Below, in pieces: positions 20,322 through 30,258 of a stretch of 64,000 nt of DNA. The notes under the pieces are model-generated. The model saw only the letters and a list, made by a program, of their open reading frames with translations, was not told the origin of the DNA and made no database searches. Position 1 is the first letter of the stretch, and every line of letters begins with the position of its first letter. A program made the position numbers and the translations under genes. Source of the stretch: Corynebacterium lemuris (lineage in GTDB: Bacteria > Actinomycetota > Actinomycetes > Mycobacteriales > Mycobacteriaceae); the NCBI RefSeq assembly GCF_024919295.1, contig NZ_JANWTC010000002.1, positions 334,383 through 398,382 of the forward strand, in the 5' to 3' direction.

Positions 20322-21119
20322 ATGCCCGCCATCGTGGTACTCGTCAAGCATGTTCCGGACACCTGGTCCCAGAAGGCCCTCGAGGCCGACAACACACTGG
20401 ACCGGGTCAACGTTGATTCCGTCATCGACGAAATCAACGAGTTCGCCATGGAGCAGGCACTCCAGCTGCGGGACGACAACCCGGACGCCGGTTACCGCGT
20501 CATCGCCCTGACCGTCGGTGCAGCCGGCGCCGACGAGACCCTGCGCAAGGCCCTGGCCATGGGCGCGGACGACGCCGTCCACATCCTCGACGACGCCATC
20601 GCCGGTTCCGACCTGCTGGGCACCACCTGGGTGCTCACCAACGCCATCAACACCGTCGGGGACGTGGCACTCATCGTCGCGGGGAACGCCTCCTCCGACG
20701 GCGCGATGGGTGCCCTGCCGGGCATCCTGGCCGAGTACCGCCAGGTCCCGGCCCTGACCAACGTGCGTTCTGTGGCGCTCCAGGGCCAGACCATCGCCGC
20801 TGTCCGTGAGACCGCTGAGGGCCGTTTCGAGCTCTCCGCGCAGCTGCCGGCGATCGTCTCCGTCACCGACAAGGCGCCGAAACCGCGTTTCCCCAACTTC
20901 AAGGGGCTGATGGCCGCAAAGAAGCACGACGTGACCGTCCTGGACCTGGCCGCCATCGGTGTGGCCCCCGAACAGGTCGGTCTGGCGCATGCCGCCACCG
21001 CCGTGACCGCAGCGAACACCCGCCCCGCCCGCGGGTCCGGCGACGTGATCAACGGCTCTGACGGGACCGCCGCCGCGGGCACCGTCGCGGAGTTCCTCGC
21101 CGCCGAGAAGTTCCTCTGA
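20322..21119 (+). CDS. etfB: Electron transfer flavoprotein beta subunit (FixA)
   Basis: 265 residues. Known role: with EtfA, shuttles electrons from acyl-CoA and other flavin dehydrogenases to ETF:quinone oxidoreductase; carries AMP. Seen: MPAIVVLVKHVPDTW, INEFAMEQALQLRD, TLRKALAMGADDAVHI and the DGAMGALPGILAEY loop. gaaaggtgac precedes ATG 20322. First gene of etfB-etfA-cysteine desulfurase. Confidence 0.95.
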   Translation: MPAIVVLVKHVPDTWSQKALEADNTLDRVNVDSVIDEINEFAMEQALQLRDDNPDAGYRVIALTVGAAGADETLRKALAMGADDAVHILDDAIAGSDLLGTTWVLTNAINTVGDVALIVAGNASSDGAMGALPGILAEYRQVPALTNVRSVALQGQTIAAVRETAEGRFELSAQLPAIVSVTDKAPKPRFPNFKGLMAAKKHDVTVLDLAAIGVAPEQVGLAHAATAVTAANTRPARGSGDVINGSDGTAAAGTVAEFLAAEKFL

Positions 21120-21150
21120 TCCACTCGACCCCCTGTTAGGAAAGCACCAC

Positions 21151-22101
21151 ATGTCCACTGTCTATGTCCTGGTCGAGCACAACGGTTCCGAGCTCGCCGC
21201 CACCACCGCCGAACTGATCACCGCCGCCCGCCCGCTGGGTGAGGTCGCCGCCGTGGTCGTCGGCACCCCGGGTGTCACCCAGCAGCTCGCCCCCGCTCTC
21301 GCGGAGCTCGGGGCCGCGACCGTCGTCGCCGCTGAGTCCGCCGATGCCGACCAGCGCCTCGTGCTGCCCAAGGTCGACGCCCTGGCCACGCTGGCCGCCA
21401 CCAACCCGGGCCCCATCGTCATCTCCGCCGGGGTCTCCGGCAACGAGGTCGCCGGCCGCCTGGCCGCCCGCCTGGCCTCCGGCGTGCTCTGCGATGTGGT
21501 GGGCATCAACGCCGACCGCACTGCCGCCCAGTCCGTCTTCGGTGACCAGATCCAGGTTTCCGCTGCCGTCGGCGGTGCCAGCCCGATCTACACCCTGCGC
21601 CCCGGTGTCATCGATCCCGCTCCGGTGGCCGCTGCGGGCACCGTCACCTCCGTGGCCCTGCCGGCCGCCACCGTCAAGGACGTCACCGTCACCGGATTCA
21701 CCCCGGCCCAGCGCGGTTCCCGCCCGGACCTGCCTGCGGCCAAGGTCGTGGTGGCGGTCGGGCGCGGCATCGGTTCGGCCGAGGGGATGGCCCTGGCCGA
21801 GCAGCTCGCCGACGCACTCGGCGGTGCGGTGGGTGTCACCCGCGACATCGTCGACCTGGGCTACTACGACGGCGCCTACCAGGTGGGGCAGACCGGTGTC
21901 ACCGTCTCCCCGGACCTCTACATCGGCCTGGGTGTCTCCGGTGCCATCCAGCACACCTCCGGCATGCAGACCGCGAAGAAGATCGTCGTGGTCAACAATG
22001 ACGAGGATGCCCCGATCTTCCAGATCGCCGACCTCGGTGTGGTCGGTGACCTCTTCGACGTCGTCCCGGCGCTCATCGACGAGATCAACCAGCGCCAGTA
22101 G
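21151..22101 (+). CDS. etfA: Electron transfer flavoprotein alpha subunit (FixB)
   Basis: 316 residues; FAD-binding partner of EtfB. Seen: the C-terminal FAD domain with [55 protein letters not shown] and [29 protein letters not shown]. Starts 31 bp after etfB; its stop is immediately followed by the ATG of the next gene. Confidence 0.96.
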   Translation: MSTVYVLVEHNGSELAATTAELITAARPLGEVAAVVVGTPGVTQQLAPALAELGAATVVAAESADADQRLVLPKVDALATLAATNPGPIVISAGVSGNEVAGRLAARLASGVLCDVVGINADRTAAQSVFGDQIQVSAAVGGASPIYTLRPGVIDPAPVAAAGTVTSVALPAATVKDVTVTGFTPAQRGSRPDLPAAKVVVAVGRGIGSAEGMALAEQLADALGGAVGVTRDIVDLGYYDGAYQVGQTGVTVSPDLYIGLGVSGAIQHTSGMQTAKKIVVVNNDEDAPIFQIADLGVVGDLFDVVPALIDEINQRQ

Positions 22102-23226
22102 ATGCAGCACGCCCGCCGGTACCTCGACCATGCGGCGACCACCCCGATGCGTCAGGTCGCCATCGACGCCTGGGTTGAGCACGCCGGCGCGCTCAACCCC
22201 GGTGGGCAGTACGGCTCCGGCCGTGCCGCCCGCCGGGTGCTTGATGACGCCCGCGAGCTCATCGCCCGCCTCCTCGGTGCCGACCCGGTGGAGGTCGTCT
22301 TCACCGCCTCCGGCACGGAGGCCGACAACCTCGCGGTGACGGGTCTGTACCGGGCCTCGGAGCTGGAGCGCATCGTCTCCACCCCGATCGAGCACCCGGC
22401 GGTACTTGAACCGGTCAAGGCCCTTGGTACGGCCGCTGAGCTGCTGCCGGTGGGCCCGGACGGTCGCGTCTCGGATCTGTCCGCCCTGGACACCCCCGCC
22501 GCGGTCGCGTGCTGCATGTGGGCCAACAACGAGACCGGCGCGATCCAGCCGATCGATGAGGTCATCGCCCGCGCCTGCGCCGCCGGCACGCCGGTGCATG
22601 TCGACGCGGTGCAGGTCGTCGGTCATCTGCCGGTGGATTTCCGTACCCTCGGTGCCACCACGCTGGCGGCCAGCGCCCATAAATTCGGTGGTCCGCGCAG
22701 CTCCGGCCTGCTGCTGGCCCGGCGTTCCCCGGCGCCGGCCCCGGTATTGCACGGCGGGGGTCAGGAGCGGGGTATCCGCCCGGGCACCCTCGACGTCGCC
22801 ACGGCCGCCGCCACCGCCGCCGCGCTGGCGGAGGCGGTGGGGGAGATCTCCGAGGAGACCACGCGTCTGGCGGCTCTGCGCGACACCCTGCGCGCAGGGA
22901 TCCTCGCCCGCGTCGACGATGTCCTGGTCCACACCATGGAGCCTGCCCTGCCCGGACACCTGCACCTGTCCTTCCCCGGCGCGGAGGGCGACAGCCTGAT
23001 CATGCTTCTCGACGCCGCCGGCATCGAGGCCTCCACCGGCTCCGCCTGCGCCAGCGGTGTCAACCGTGCCAGCCACGTGCTGCTGGCCCAGGGTGTGGGC
23101 GAGCGGGACGCCCGCGGGGCGGTGCGGTTCACCCTCGGCCACACCAGTACGGGGGAGGACGTGGAAGCCGTCCTGGCGGTGATCGCCGAGGTGGTGGCGA
23201 GGGCACGCGCCGCCGGCATGGCGTGA
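22102..23226 (+). CDS. Cysteine desulfurase (NifS/IscS-like)
   Basis: 374 residues, PLP-dependent. Removes sulfur from cysteine as an enzyme persulfide. Seen: [12 protein letters not shown]-terminus, [32 protein letters not shown] lysine in [16 protein letters not shown], and the catalytic Cys in [17 protein letters not shown]. Zero-gap start after etfA. In related genomes mnmA follows directly, so it is a likely sulfur donor for tRNA 2-thiolation; here about 3.4 kb of other genes lie between. Confidence 0.94.
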   Translation: MQHARRYLDHAATTPMRQVAIDAWVEHAGALNPGGQYGSGRAARRVLDDARELIARLLGADPVEVVFTASGTEADNLAVTGLYRASELERIVSTPIEHPAVLEPVKALGTAAELLPVGPDGRVSDLSALDTPAAVACCMWANNETGAIQPIDEVIARACAAGTPVHVDAVQVVGHLPVDFRTLGATTLAASAHKFGGPRSSGLLLARRSPAPAPVLHGGGQERGIRPGTLDVATAAATAAALAEAVGEISEETTRLAALRDTLRAGILARVDDVLVHTMEPALPGHLHLSFPGAEGDSLIMLLDAAGIEASTGSACASGVNRASHVLLAQGVGERDARGAVRFTLGHTSTGEDVEAVLAVIAEVVARARAAGMA

Positions 23227-23272
23227 CAGGAGTTTCTCATGTGATTCATGGGACTTATGTGACTACATGGAT

Positions 23273-23278
23273 TAGCGT
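23273..23278 (+). promoter_or_regulatory. Predicted -10 (TAGCGT), leaderless start of the GH25 gene
   Basis: It lies 8 bases before ATG 23287. Two ATGTGA hexamers (23239-23244, 23257-23262) sit just upstream with 18-bp periodicity; their meaning is unknown. Confidence 0.4.
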
Positions 23279-23286
23279 TCTCAACC

Positions 23287-24306
23287 ATGAATGTTCTTCC
23301 CCGGCTGACCGCTGTCCTGACCTCCGCCACTCTCGCCCTCACCCTCTCCGCCGTCCCCGCCACCGCCTTCTCACCGCTGGCGCCCTCCGGTGTGGACGTC
23401 TCGGGACACCAGCGCGACAACGGCACCCCCATCCACTGGCGTGAGGTCGCCGCCGACGGGCAACGCTTCGTCTTCGTCAAGGCCACCGAGGGGGAGGGCT
23501 GGCTCAACCCGCACTACCTGGAGGATGTCCACGCCGCGCACCAGGCCGGACTGCTCGTGGGCACCTACCATTACGCCCGTCCCGCCAAGGACGCCCGCAC
23601 CCAGGCCGCCCACTATGCCGCCGCACTGGCCACCGCCCCGGCGACCTCCCTGCCCCCGGTGCTCGACATCGAGGTCGACGAGGGCCTGTCCCCGGTGCAG
23701 CTGCAGGCCTGGACCCGGGACTTCCTCACCGAGACCGAACGCCTCACCGGCCGGGCCCCGATGGTCTACACCTACCGCTATTTCTGGCGCGAGCACATGG
23801 CCGACAGCAACGCCTTCACCCGCTACCCGCTCTGGCTGGCGGCCTACCAGAACACCGTGCCTGAGAGCGTCGGTGGCTGGGACAACCTCACCTTCTGGCA
23901 GCGTTCCGATGCCGGCCGCGTCGCGGGCATCAACGGACCCGTCGACCTCAACCTCTTCAACGGCACCGACGCACAGCTGGGTGATTTCGTCGCCGGCCGT
24001 CACGTCGACCTCGGCGGGCTCCTCGACACCGTCCCCGGTCCCGACATCCTCGACTCCCTGGGTGGCGACAACGCCGCCCTGGCGGGCCTGATCCTCGCCG
24101 CGGAATCCGGTCTCCTGCCCGAGGGTGCGCTGGCCGGTGCCGCCGAGCGGGCGGGCATTGACCCGGCCCTGGCCGGTGACATCGCCGGCCGCGTCGGCCA
24201 GCTCCTGGAATCCGGGGAGCTGCCCGTCGATGACCTGCTGGTGATGGTGGAGAACCCCGACTATTCCATCGGTGACCTGCTCATCCTGCTCAACAACGCG
24301 GGCTGA
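23287..24306 (+). CDS. Secreted GH25 muramidase (lysozyme)
   Basis: 339 residues. Signal peptide about residues 1-27 (hydrophobic, VPATAFS cleavage region). GH25 barrel about 33-235 with catalytic-site segments GVDVSGHQ, RFVFVKATEGEGW, LVGTYHYARP, PVLDIEVDE and FWQRSDAGRVAGINGPVDLN. A C-terminal tail of about 100 residues rich in Gly/Leu/Asp follows, without a recognised binding repeat. Cleaves peptidoglycan glycan strands; cell-wall turnover rather than phage lysis is suggested by the chromosomal context and the lack of a holin. Confidence 0.92.
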   Translation: MNVLPRLTAVLTSATLALTLSAVPATAFSPLAPSGVDVSGHQRDNGTPIHWREVAADGQRFVFVKATEGEGWLNPHYLEDVHAAHQAGLLVGTYHYARPAKDARTQAAHYAAALATAPATSLPPVLDIEVDEGLSPVQLQAWTRDFLTETERLTGRAPMVYTYRYFWREHMADSNAFTRYPLWLAAYQNTVPESVGGWDNLTFWQRSDAGRVAGINGPVDLNLFNGTDAQLGDFVAGRHVDLGGLLDTVPGPDILDSLGGDNAALAGLILAAESGLLPEGALAGAAERAGIDPALAGDIAGRVGQLLESGELPVDDLLVMVENPDYSIGDLLILLNNAG

Positions 24307-24310
24307 GCGA

Positions 24311-25057
24311 TCAACCGAGTGAGTGGATGCTGAACGCCGCGAGGAAGCCCAGGGTGGCGATCAGCCCGGAGTAGAGGGAGGCCTTCTCGAAGGCCTCCGG
24401 GATCATCGTGTCTGTGATCATGGCCAGGATCGCCCCCGCGGCCAGCGCGTTGACGAATGCCAGTGTCACCGGGGAGGCGCCGTCCAGCAGGAGGTAGCCG
24501 GCCAGTGCCGCCAGGCCCGAGGCCATGGCGATCCCACCCCAGATCCCGAAGACATAGCCGGCGCTGCGGCCGGACCTCTTCATCCCCGCTGTGCTGGACA
24601 GGCCCTCCGGGACGTTGGAGATGAACACCGCGGCCAGCATCGGAATGCTCAGTCCGCCCCCGGTGAGGAAACTCAACCCCAGCACCATCGATTCCGGAAT
24701 TCCGTCGATCAGTGCGCCCACCGCGATCGCCGCCCCACCGCCTTCATCGGCATCGGGTTGCTGGTCACCGGACCGCTTGCGGTGTCGGGCCCCCTGCCAG
24801 GCCAGCACGAGGTTCAGGCCGACGTACACGACGGCGCCCACGAGAAAACCCAGGGCAGTGGCGGCCAGTCCACCCTGCTCCACCGCCTCCTGCACCAGCT
24901 CAAATGCCAGTGCGGAGATCAGTACCCCGGAACCGAAGGCCATCACCACCGCGACCAGCCTGGCAGGCACAGACATGAACCAGGCGACAGCACTGCCCAG
25001 CAGCAGCGCGGCGCCAGCCATCAGTCCGGCACCTCCGGCAAGCAGCCACTCCGGCAC
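24311..25057 (-). CDS. ZIP family divalent metal transporter
   Basis: 248 residues, eight hydrophobic segments, a short polar loop (RHRKRSGDQQPDADEGGG) in the place of the ZIP variable loop. Metal-site helices are seen as GALIDGIPESMVLGL and FISNVPEGLSSTAG. GTG start with gagaggga upstream. Convergent with the GH25 gene (4 bp apart). Metal specificity (Zn, Fe or Mn) cannot be told. Confidence 0.9.
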   Translation of the reverse strand: MPEWLLAGGAGLMAGAALLLGSAVAWFMSVPARLVAVVMAFGSGVLISALAFELVQEAVEQGGLAATALGFLVGAVVYVGLNLVLAWQGARHRKRSGDQQPDADEGGGAAIAVGALIDGIPESMVLGLSFLTGGGLSIPMLAAVFISNVPEGLSSTAGMKRSGRSAGYVFGIWGGIAMASGLAALAGYLLLDGASPVTLAFVNALAAGAILAMITDTMIPEAFEKASLYSGLIATLGFLAAFSIHSLG

Positions 25058-25128
25058 GGGAACTCCCTCTCCTGGATCGGCAGGTGACTCTCACCATACG
25101 AGGGTAGTCCGTTCCGCTGTCCCGGGCG

Positions 25129-25374
25129 TCAGGGAGAGATTCGTCCCTGGGAGGGGTCATCCGGGCGGAGGGCGTCGAACTCAGTCAGCGCAATGCGGAA
25201 ACCGAGGACATCGAGCACCTGCAGCAGCGTGTCCAGCCGGAGACTGGGTTTGCCTTTCTCGATCTCCCGGATGAGGCGTTCGGACACTCCGGCCAGGGCT
25301 GCCAGGTCCTGCTGGCGCAGGCCGAGTTCAATACGGCGTGCACGGGCTGCCTCGCCCAGCTCTGCGGGTGTCAT
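25129..25374 (-). CDS. HipB-like XRE-family transcriptional regulator
   Basis: 81 residues: helix-turn-helix LGLRQQDLAALAGVSERLIREIEKGKPSLRLDTLLQVLDVLG as in HipB/HigA antitoxins, plus a short C-terminal strand (FRIALTEFDAL). No HipA kinase or other toxin is encoded next to it. Three near-identical palindromic operators lie upstream (25390-25527), so autoregulation is strongly suggested. Orphan regulator or antitoxin remnant are both possible. Confidence 0.88.
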   Translation of the reverse strand: MTPAELGEAARARRIELGLRQQDLAALAGVSERLIREIEKGKPSLRLDTLLQVLDVLGFRIALTEFDALRPDDPSQGRISP

Positions 25375-25389
25375 CCTGCCTCTTTCAAT

Positions 25390-25405
25390 CGGCGCGATCG
25401 TGCCG
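25390..25405. promoter_or_regulatory. Operator 1 of the HipB-like regulator
   Basis: cggcgcgatcgtgccg, a near-perfect palindrome 16 bp upstream of the regulator start. It is identical to operator 2 read on the other strand. Confidence 0.7.
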
Positions 25406-25450
25406 TTAGGCGCAAGTCTACAGGCGCATGAGGGGCAATAGCCCCACTAT

Positions 25451-25466
25451 CGGCACGATCGCGCCG
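25451..25466. promoter_or_regulatory. Operator 2 of the HipB-like regulator
   Basis: cggcacgatcgcgccg, 61 bp from operator 1. The conserved AT before the left arm is shared. Confidence 0.7.
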
Positions 25467-25467
25467 A

Positions 25468-26388
25468 TCAGACCCCTTCCGGGCCCTCCAAGAGCGAGAT
25501 GGTACTGCCATCGGCATGATCGTGCCGGTTATCCAGGCGGCGCGGCGCGGTGCCGGAGAACAGGTCCCGGGTCCAGCGCTCGTCCTTGTAGTGGGCCGGC
25601 ACGGCGCCACCCAGCAGCACGCGTGCGAGCCCGGCAGCCTCCGGGGAGCCCTCCTCCGGCAGCTCATGGTCGCTGCCGATGAGGATCATGTTGCCAGAGC
25701 GGCGGCCCTTGAGCATCGGGGGATCGGCGATGACCGCCACATGGGCGAAGACCTCGGCCATGCCGGCCAGCTCCGTTTTCGTGGCGATCAGGCTGTGGAA
25801 GTCGCCGCAGTTGGCCACGTAGAGCCCGCCCGGGGCCAGCGCGTTCTGCACATCGCGGAAGAAATCGGGTGTGGTCAGGTGCAGGGGGACCCGGGCTCCG
25901 GCGAAGGCGTCGCGGATGATCACGTCGCGGCTGGCGGGGTGGAAACCGGCGGTGACCTCCCCGGCCTCGCCGACGCGGATCTTCACGGTCGGGGAGCGCG
26001 GGATGTCGAACCACTGGCGCACATACTGCGCCAGCTCGCTGTCCAGCTCCACGACGGTGTGCCGCGACTTCGGCCACAGGTCGGCGAAGTAGCGCGCCAT
26101 GGTGCAGGCCGCACCTCCCAGGTGTGTCACGCGCAGGGTCGACGGATCGTGGTGTGCGGCCACCTGCTGCTCCACGATCGCCGCGATCCAGCGCATGTAC
26201 TCGAATTCGAGGACGTCGGGGCGGCCGATCTGCACATGGGAGGAGGGCACCCCGTTGATCATCAGCGTCCAGGCGTCCGGCAGGAAGGTGTCGGGGACAA
26301 GCTCGGCGATGCCGGAGTCGATCTCGTAGCTGCCGGCGGCGGCGCCGGTGGTCGGGGTATCAGGGGAGGTGCGTTGACGACGGGACAT
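25468..26388 (-). CDS. Spermidine synthase-like SAM-dependent protein
   Basis: 306 residues. The Rossmann part has [21 protein letters not shown] (SAM loop) and [36 protein letters not shown] aligns with the catalytic Asp region of spermidine synthases, and [24 protein letters not shown] follows. Short actinobacterial members lack proven aminopropyltransferase activity, so the substrate is open. Its 3' end contains operator 3 of the following regulator gene. Confidence 0.85.
   Translation of the reverse strand: MSRRQRTSPDTPTTGAAAGSYEIDSGIAELVPDTFLPDAWTLMINGVPSSHVQIGRPDVLEFEYMRWIAAIVEQQVAAHHDPSTLRVTHLGGAACTMARYFADLWPKSRHTVVELDSELAQYVRQWFDIPRSPTVKIRVGEAGEVTAGFHPASRDVIIRDAFAGARVPLHLTTPDFFRDVQNALAPGGLYVANCGDFHSLIATKTELAGMAEVFAHVAVIADPPMLKGRRSGNMILIGSDHELPEEGSPEAAGLARVLLGGAVPAHYKDERWTRDLFSGTAPRRLDNRHDHADGSTISLLEGPEGV
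25512..25527. promoter_or_regulatory. Operator 3, inside the spermidine synthase-like gene
   Basis: cggcatgatcgtgccg, 61 bp from operator 2. It lies in the 3' coding end of the upstream minus-strand gene. Confidence 0.65.
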
Positions 26389-26494
26389 GTTCTACCGGGT
26401 GTTTCTGGGCTCTCAAGAGGACGGGTGGACGGTGGCGGAAGCCTCCCTCACCATACGGTCATGACCGGAGGCAGAGGAATCCCGGAGCCGCACA

Positions 26495-26540
26495 GTTTAG
26501 ATCCTTTAGAACTCGGGGGCCGGTTTAGATCCTTGAGAAC
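26495..26540 (+). repeat. Two 18-bp direct repeats upstream of mnmA
   Basis: gtttagatcctttagaac (26495-26512) and gtttagatccttgagaac (26523-26540) differ at one base and are 28 bp apart. They sit 83-128 bp before the mnmA start. Regulatory role unknown. Confidence 0.65.
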
Positions 26541-26622
26541 CTCACCGTGGTTTCAGATCGGTGCGCTTCGGGATTACGCTGCAGGATTGACTGTTGGAAT
26601 GAGGAGAAGAGGGAGGAAGCAC

Positions 26623-27708
26623 ATGCGCGTACTGGCGGCGATGAGCGGCGGGGTCGACTCGGCCGTGGCGGCAGCGAGGATGGTGGAGGCCGGACACGAG
26701 GTCGTCGGCGTCCACCTGGCCCTGTCCCGCGACCCGCAGGCCGTGCGTGAATCCTCCCGCGGCTGCTGCTCGCTCGAGGACTCCGCGGATGCGCGCCGGG
26801 TCTGCGACAAACTTGGTATCCCCTTCTACGTGTGGGACTTCTCCGACCGCTTCCAGGCCGATGTCATCGATGATTTCGTCGATTCCTACGCCCGCGGCGA
26901 GACCCCCAACCCCTGCCTGCGCTGCAACGAGAAGATCAAGTTCGCCGCGCTGCTCGACCGTGCCGTGGCGCTCGGATTCGACGCCGTGGCCACGGGGCAT
27001 TACGCGCTGATCGACTCCGACGGCCATATGCGCCGTTCCGCCGACCCGGACAAGGACCAGTCCTATGTCCTCGGTGTGCTCACCCGCGAGGAGCTCGACC
27101 GCTGCCTCTTCCCCGTCGGCGACACCCCCAAACCGCAGATCCGGGAGGAGGCCGCCCGCCACGGCTTCTCCGTCGCATCCAAGCCGGACTCCTACGACAT
27201 CTGTTTCATCCCCGACGGCAACACCCAGGCCTTCCTCGGCTCCCGCATCGGCCTGCGCCCCGGCATGGTCGTCGACCAGGACGGTGCGCAGCTGCGCGAT
27301 CACGACGGCGCCTGGAATTTCACCATCGGCCAGCGCAAGGGGCTGGACCTGCGCAACCCCGCGGCCGACGGCCGCCCGCGCTACGTCACCGACATCGACG
27401 CCTCCACCGGCACCGTCACCGTCGGCCCCCGCTCCGCGTTGTCCGTGACCACCATCCACGCCGACCGCCTCAAGGTGCTCCACCCGGCGATGACCGGTTC
27501 CTTCGACGCCCATGTCCAGGTCCGCGCCCATGGCGGCATCACCTCCTGCCACGCCCAGATCAGCGGCGATGAGATGACGCTGCACCTGCGTGAACCCCTC
27601 CAGGGTGTGGCCCGCGGCCAGGCCGCCGTACTCTACCTGCCTGACCCCGACGGGGAGGGGGATGTGGTCCTGGGCTCCGGCACGATCTGCGGGACGGAGT
27701 CCGCGTGA
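26623..27708 (+). CDS. mnmA: tRNA-specific 2-thiouridylase MnmA
   Basis: 361 residues. Adds sulfur to U34 of Lys, Glu and Gln tRNAs. ATG 26623 is chosen for gggaggaag seven bases upstream and the standard N-terminus [20 protein letters not shown] (PP-loop). Seen: catalytic Cys in [12 protein letters not shown], second catalytic Cys in [14 protein letters not shown], and the C-terminal barrel. Its stop overlaps the GTG start of the next gene (GTGA at 27705-27708). Confidence 0.96.
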   Translation: MRVLAAMSGGVDSAVAAARMVEAGHEVVGVHLALSRDPQAVRESSRGCCSLEDSADARRVCDKLGIPFYVWDFSDRFQADVIDDFVDSYARGETPNPCLRCNEKIKFAALLDRAVALGFDAVATGHYALIDSDGHMRRSADPDKDQSYVLGVLTREELDRCLFPVGDTPKPQIREEAARHGFSVASKPDSYDICFIPDGNTQAFLGSRIGLRPGMVVDQDGAQLRDHDGAWNFTIGQRKGLDLRNPAADGRPRYVTDIDASTGTVTVGPRSALSVTTIHADRLKVLHPAMTGSFDAHVQVRAHGGITSCHAQISGDEMTLHLREPLQGVARGQAAVLYLPDPDGEGDVVLGSGTICGTESA

Positions 27709-28697
27709 GCGCCTACGGACTCGGCCCCCTGCCGGGCACCTCGGTCCCTGAGGCCGCCGATGTCATCCTCTCGGAGACCGGCGACCTGCCCCACCTGCCC
27801 GACCTGCCCGCCCGCGGTCTCGGCTCCGATCCCATCGGCCGTACCGCCTGCCTCCTGGAGGCTGTGACCGTCGACCGCGGGCCGCGCTCCTGGATCATGA
27901 CGGACCGCCCCCAGCTGCTCACCCGGCGGACCTGGGACCGCCTCCACCGCGACCTCGACGAGGTCGAGGAGGCCTGGGGCACCACCATCCCGGAGCTGAA
28001 GATCCAGGTCACCGGCCCCTGGACCCTGGCAGCCGGCATCGAACTGGGCAACGGCCACCGCGTGATCACCGACCGCGGTGCCCTGCGCGACCTCACCGAC
28101 GCCCTCATCGAGGGCGTCAACCAGCACGCCCGCCACCTGGCCACCCGCTTCCGCTCGAAGATCACCGTGCAGCTCGACGAACCGGACCTGCCCGCCATCG
28201 CCCGCGGGCTGGCCGGGGCCACCGACTTCAACCCCGTCCGTGCGATCAACCCGAAGGACCTGGCCGAGCGCCTGGCTCATGTCGTCGACGGTCTCGGGGC
28301 CGAGGACGTCCTGCTCAACCAGACCGGTTATGAACCCCTGTGGGAGGTGGCGCGGGACTGTGGCGCCGGCACCGTGCTGGTCAGCCTCGACCGGGTGCAG
28401 GGTACGGAGCAGTACGACGGCTTCGGCCACACCGTCAGCGCCGGTACCCGTATCGGGCTGGGTGTGACCGGGCCGGGCGACACCGTCGATGAACTGCTGG
28501 AGCGCCCCCGCGAGCGGGCCGTGGCTGTCGCCCGTTTCTGGGAGCGCCTCGGCCTGGATCCGCAGTGGCTCACCGAGCGGGTCGACGTCCACCCGCGCGC
28601 CGGCATCACCGAGGGCACCCTGGTGGAGGCCGCCGGGGCCTACCGGATGGCCGTGGCCGTGGAGCAGATGCTGCGCACCGACGCCGGCGACCTGTAG
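27705..28697 (+). CDS. MetE-like (UROD/cobalamin-independent methionine synthase fold) protein
   Basis: 330 residues. Rv3015c-like: always found between mnmA and ligA in this lineage. Seen: [60 protein letters not shown] and an [18 protein letters not shown] segment, following the C-terminal MetE barrel order. Only about half the length of MetE and no clear full zinc-ligand set, so methionine synthesis is unlikely. True role unknown. Translationally coupled to mnmA. Confidence 0.82.
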   Translation: MSAYGLGPLPGTSVPEAADVILSETGDLPHLPDLPARGLGSDPIGRTACLLEAVTVDRGPRSWIMTDRPQLLTRRTWDRLHRDLDEVEEAWGTTIPELKIQVTGPWTLAAGIELGNGHRVITDRGALRDLTDALIEGVNQHARHLATRFRSKITVQLDEPDLPAIARGLAGATDFNPVRAINPKDLAERLAHVVDGLGAEDVLLNQTGYEPLWEVARDCGAGTVLVSLDRVQGTEQYDGFGHTVSAGTRIGLGVTGPGDTVDELLERPRERAVAVARFWERLGLDPQWLTERVDVHPRAGITEGTLVEAAGAYRMAVAVEQMLRTDAGDL

Positions 28698-28706
28698 CCG
28701 CCGGAT

Positions 28707-29441
28707 TCAGCGGCTCTGTCGCGGCATGGTCACCGCGGCCAGAGCCAGGAATACCACCGCGAAGGCCAGACACAGGGTGGTGTCCGCGACCACCTCGCCG
28801 GTGACACCGGAGCGGGCCGCCACCGTGACGGCGTCGACGGCATGCGAGAGCGGCAGCGCCTCCGAGATCCAGCGCAGCAGATCCGGCAGCTCCTCGCGGG
28901 GGACCAGCAGCCCGCACAGCAGGACCTGCGGGATGATGAGCACGGGCATGAGCTGCACGGCCTGGAATTCGGAACGCGCGAAGGCCGAGCCGAGCAGACC
29001 GAGGGACAGACCTGCCAGCCCCGTGACCCCGGCGATGAGCGCCAGTACCCACCAGCCGGCCTGCGTTTCGACATCCATGGACAGGTCCATCACCAGCACC
29101 AGGATGAGCGCCTGCGCGACGGCGAGAATCCCGAAGGCCAGGGCGTAACCGCCGATGAGGTCCACCCGGTGCAGGCGCGTGGTCCACAGCCGCTCGAGGG
29201 TGCCGTTGGCCCGTTCGCGCTGCATGGTCACCGAGGAGACGATGAACATCAGCGACAACGGCAGGATGGCTGTCATCACCACGGCCACGAAGCTGAACAG
29301 CTCCGGCGAATCCCGGTAGATCCAGTAGAAGAGTGTGAGCAGCAGCACCGGGACGATGAGCAGCAGCGCCATCGAGCGGGGGTCGGCGCGCAGCTGCCGC
29401 AGCACGCGGCCGGCGGTGGTGAGCAGCAGGGCGGGATTCAC
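28707..29441 (-). CDS. ABC-2 type exporter permease
   Basis: 244 residues, six predicted membrane helices, family pattern DPRSMALLLIVPVLLLTLFYW ... MQRERANGTLERLWTT ... PQVLLCGLLVPREELPDLLRWISEALPLSHAVDAV. Start is GTG at 29441, overlapping the ATPase stop by four bases (GTGA), which indicates a coupled pair. Exports a drug or lipid-like substrate in this family; the substrate is not assignable. Convergent with the MetE-like gene (9 bp apart). Confidence 0.88.
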   Translation of the reverse strand: MNPALLLTTAGRVLRQLRADPRSMALLLIVPVLLLTLFYWIYRDSPELFSFVAVVMTAILPLSLMFIVSSVTMQRERANGTLERLWTTRLHRVDLIGGYALAFGILAVAQALILVLVMDLSMDVETQAGWWVLALIAGVTGLAGLSLGLLGSAFARSEFQAVQLMPVLIIPQVLLCGLLVPREELPDLLRWISEALPLSHAVDAVTVAARSGVTGEVVADTTLCLAFAVVFLALAAVTMPRQSR

Positions 29442-30145
29442 CGGCTTCCCCTCTCGATGGTGGCGAGGAAGGCGTCCTCGTAACTGCCGGTCACCGTGTC
29501 TGCCAGCAGCTCGGCCGGGGTGCCCTGCCAGATGAGCGCGCCCTCCCGCATGAGCAGCAGGCGGTCGCAGCGACCGGCCTCCTCCATGACGTGGCTGGAC
29601 ACGAGCAGGGTGCGGCCCTCCTGCGCCAGTTCGCGGAAACTGTCCCACAGCCGGGCCCGGATCACCGGGTCCAGCCCCACGGTGGGTTCGTCCATGACCA
29701 GCAGCTCCGGTGCACCGACCAGTGCCGCCCCCAGGGAGGCCCGGCCGCGCTGGCCACCCGAGAGCGCACTGATCCGCTGCCCGCGTATCTCTGTCAGACC
29801 GAGCTTCTCGACGACCCCCGCAACCTCCCCGCCCGCCAGCCGCGCGAAGTAGGCGAGGTTCTCGTCCACGCTCAGCTCCGGGTAGAGGCTGGGGGACTGG
29901 GTGACGTAGCCGATCAGTCCGCGCAAGGAAGCATCCCCGGCCGGGCTGCCCAGCACCTGCAGTCCGCCGCTGTAGTGCTGCAGCCCCGTGATAGTACGCA
30001 TCAGGGTGGTCTTGCCGCAGCCGGAGGGGCCGAACAGGCCCGTGATGGAACCGGCCGGGATGCGGAAGTTGAGATCAATCAGGACCTGGGTGCGTCTGCG
30101 GCGCACATTCAAGCCCTCAGCCTGGACCGCAGCAGACATCATCAT
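29438..30145 (-). CDS. ABC exporter ATPase
   Basis: 235 residues. Walker A FGPSGCGKTTLMRT, Q-loop VTQSPSLYPEL, signature SALSGGQRGRASLGAAL, Walker B LLVMDEPTVGLDP, H-loop LLVSSHVMEEAG. Partner of the downstream ABC-2 permease. The N-terminus MMMSAAVQ leaves three possible ATG starts. Divergent from the TDT gene. Confidence 0.9.
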   Translation of the reverse strand: MMMSAAVQAEGLNVRRRRTQVLIDLNFRIPAGSITGLFGPSGCGKTTLMRTITGLQHYSGGLQVLGSPAGDASLRGLIGYVTQSPSLYPELSVDENLAYFARLAGGEVAGVVEKLGLTEIRGQRISALSGGQRGRASLGAALVGAPELLVMDEPTVGLDPVIRARLWDSFRELAQEGRTLLVSSHVMEEAGRCDRLLLMREGALIWQGTPAELLADTVTGSYEDAFLATIERGSR

Positions 30146-30258
30146 GCCTCAAGCGTCCCCCACACCAGGCCGGCGGTCAATACTTCGCCTACCGTGGATG
30201 CAAGTAAATACCCTCCGGATTAATTTGTCCGGGAATACAGCACCTAAAGTCGAGGACC

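Noticed and set aside
21136..23142. Minus-strand frame of 668 codons opposite etfA and the cysteine desulfurase
   Set aside because: Shadow frame; both plus-strand proteins carry their catalytic motifs.
25129..25374. Toxin-antitoxin system at the HipB-like gene
   Set aside because: No HipA or other toxin lies on either side; neighbours are a ZIP transporter and a spermidine synthase-like gene.
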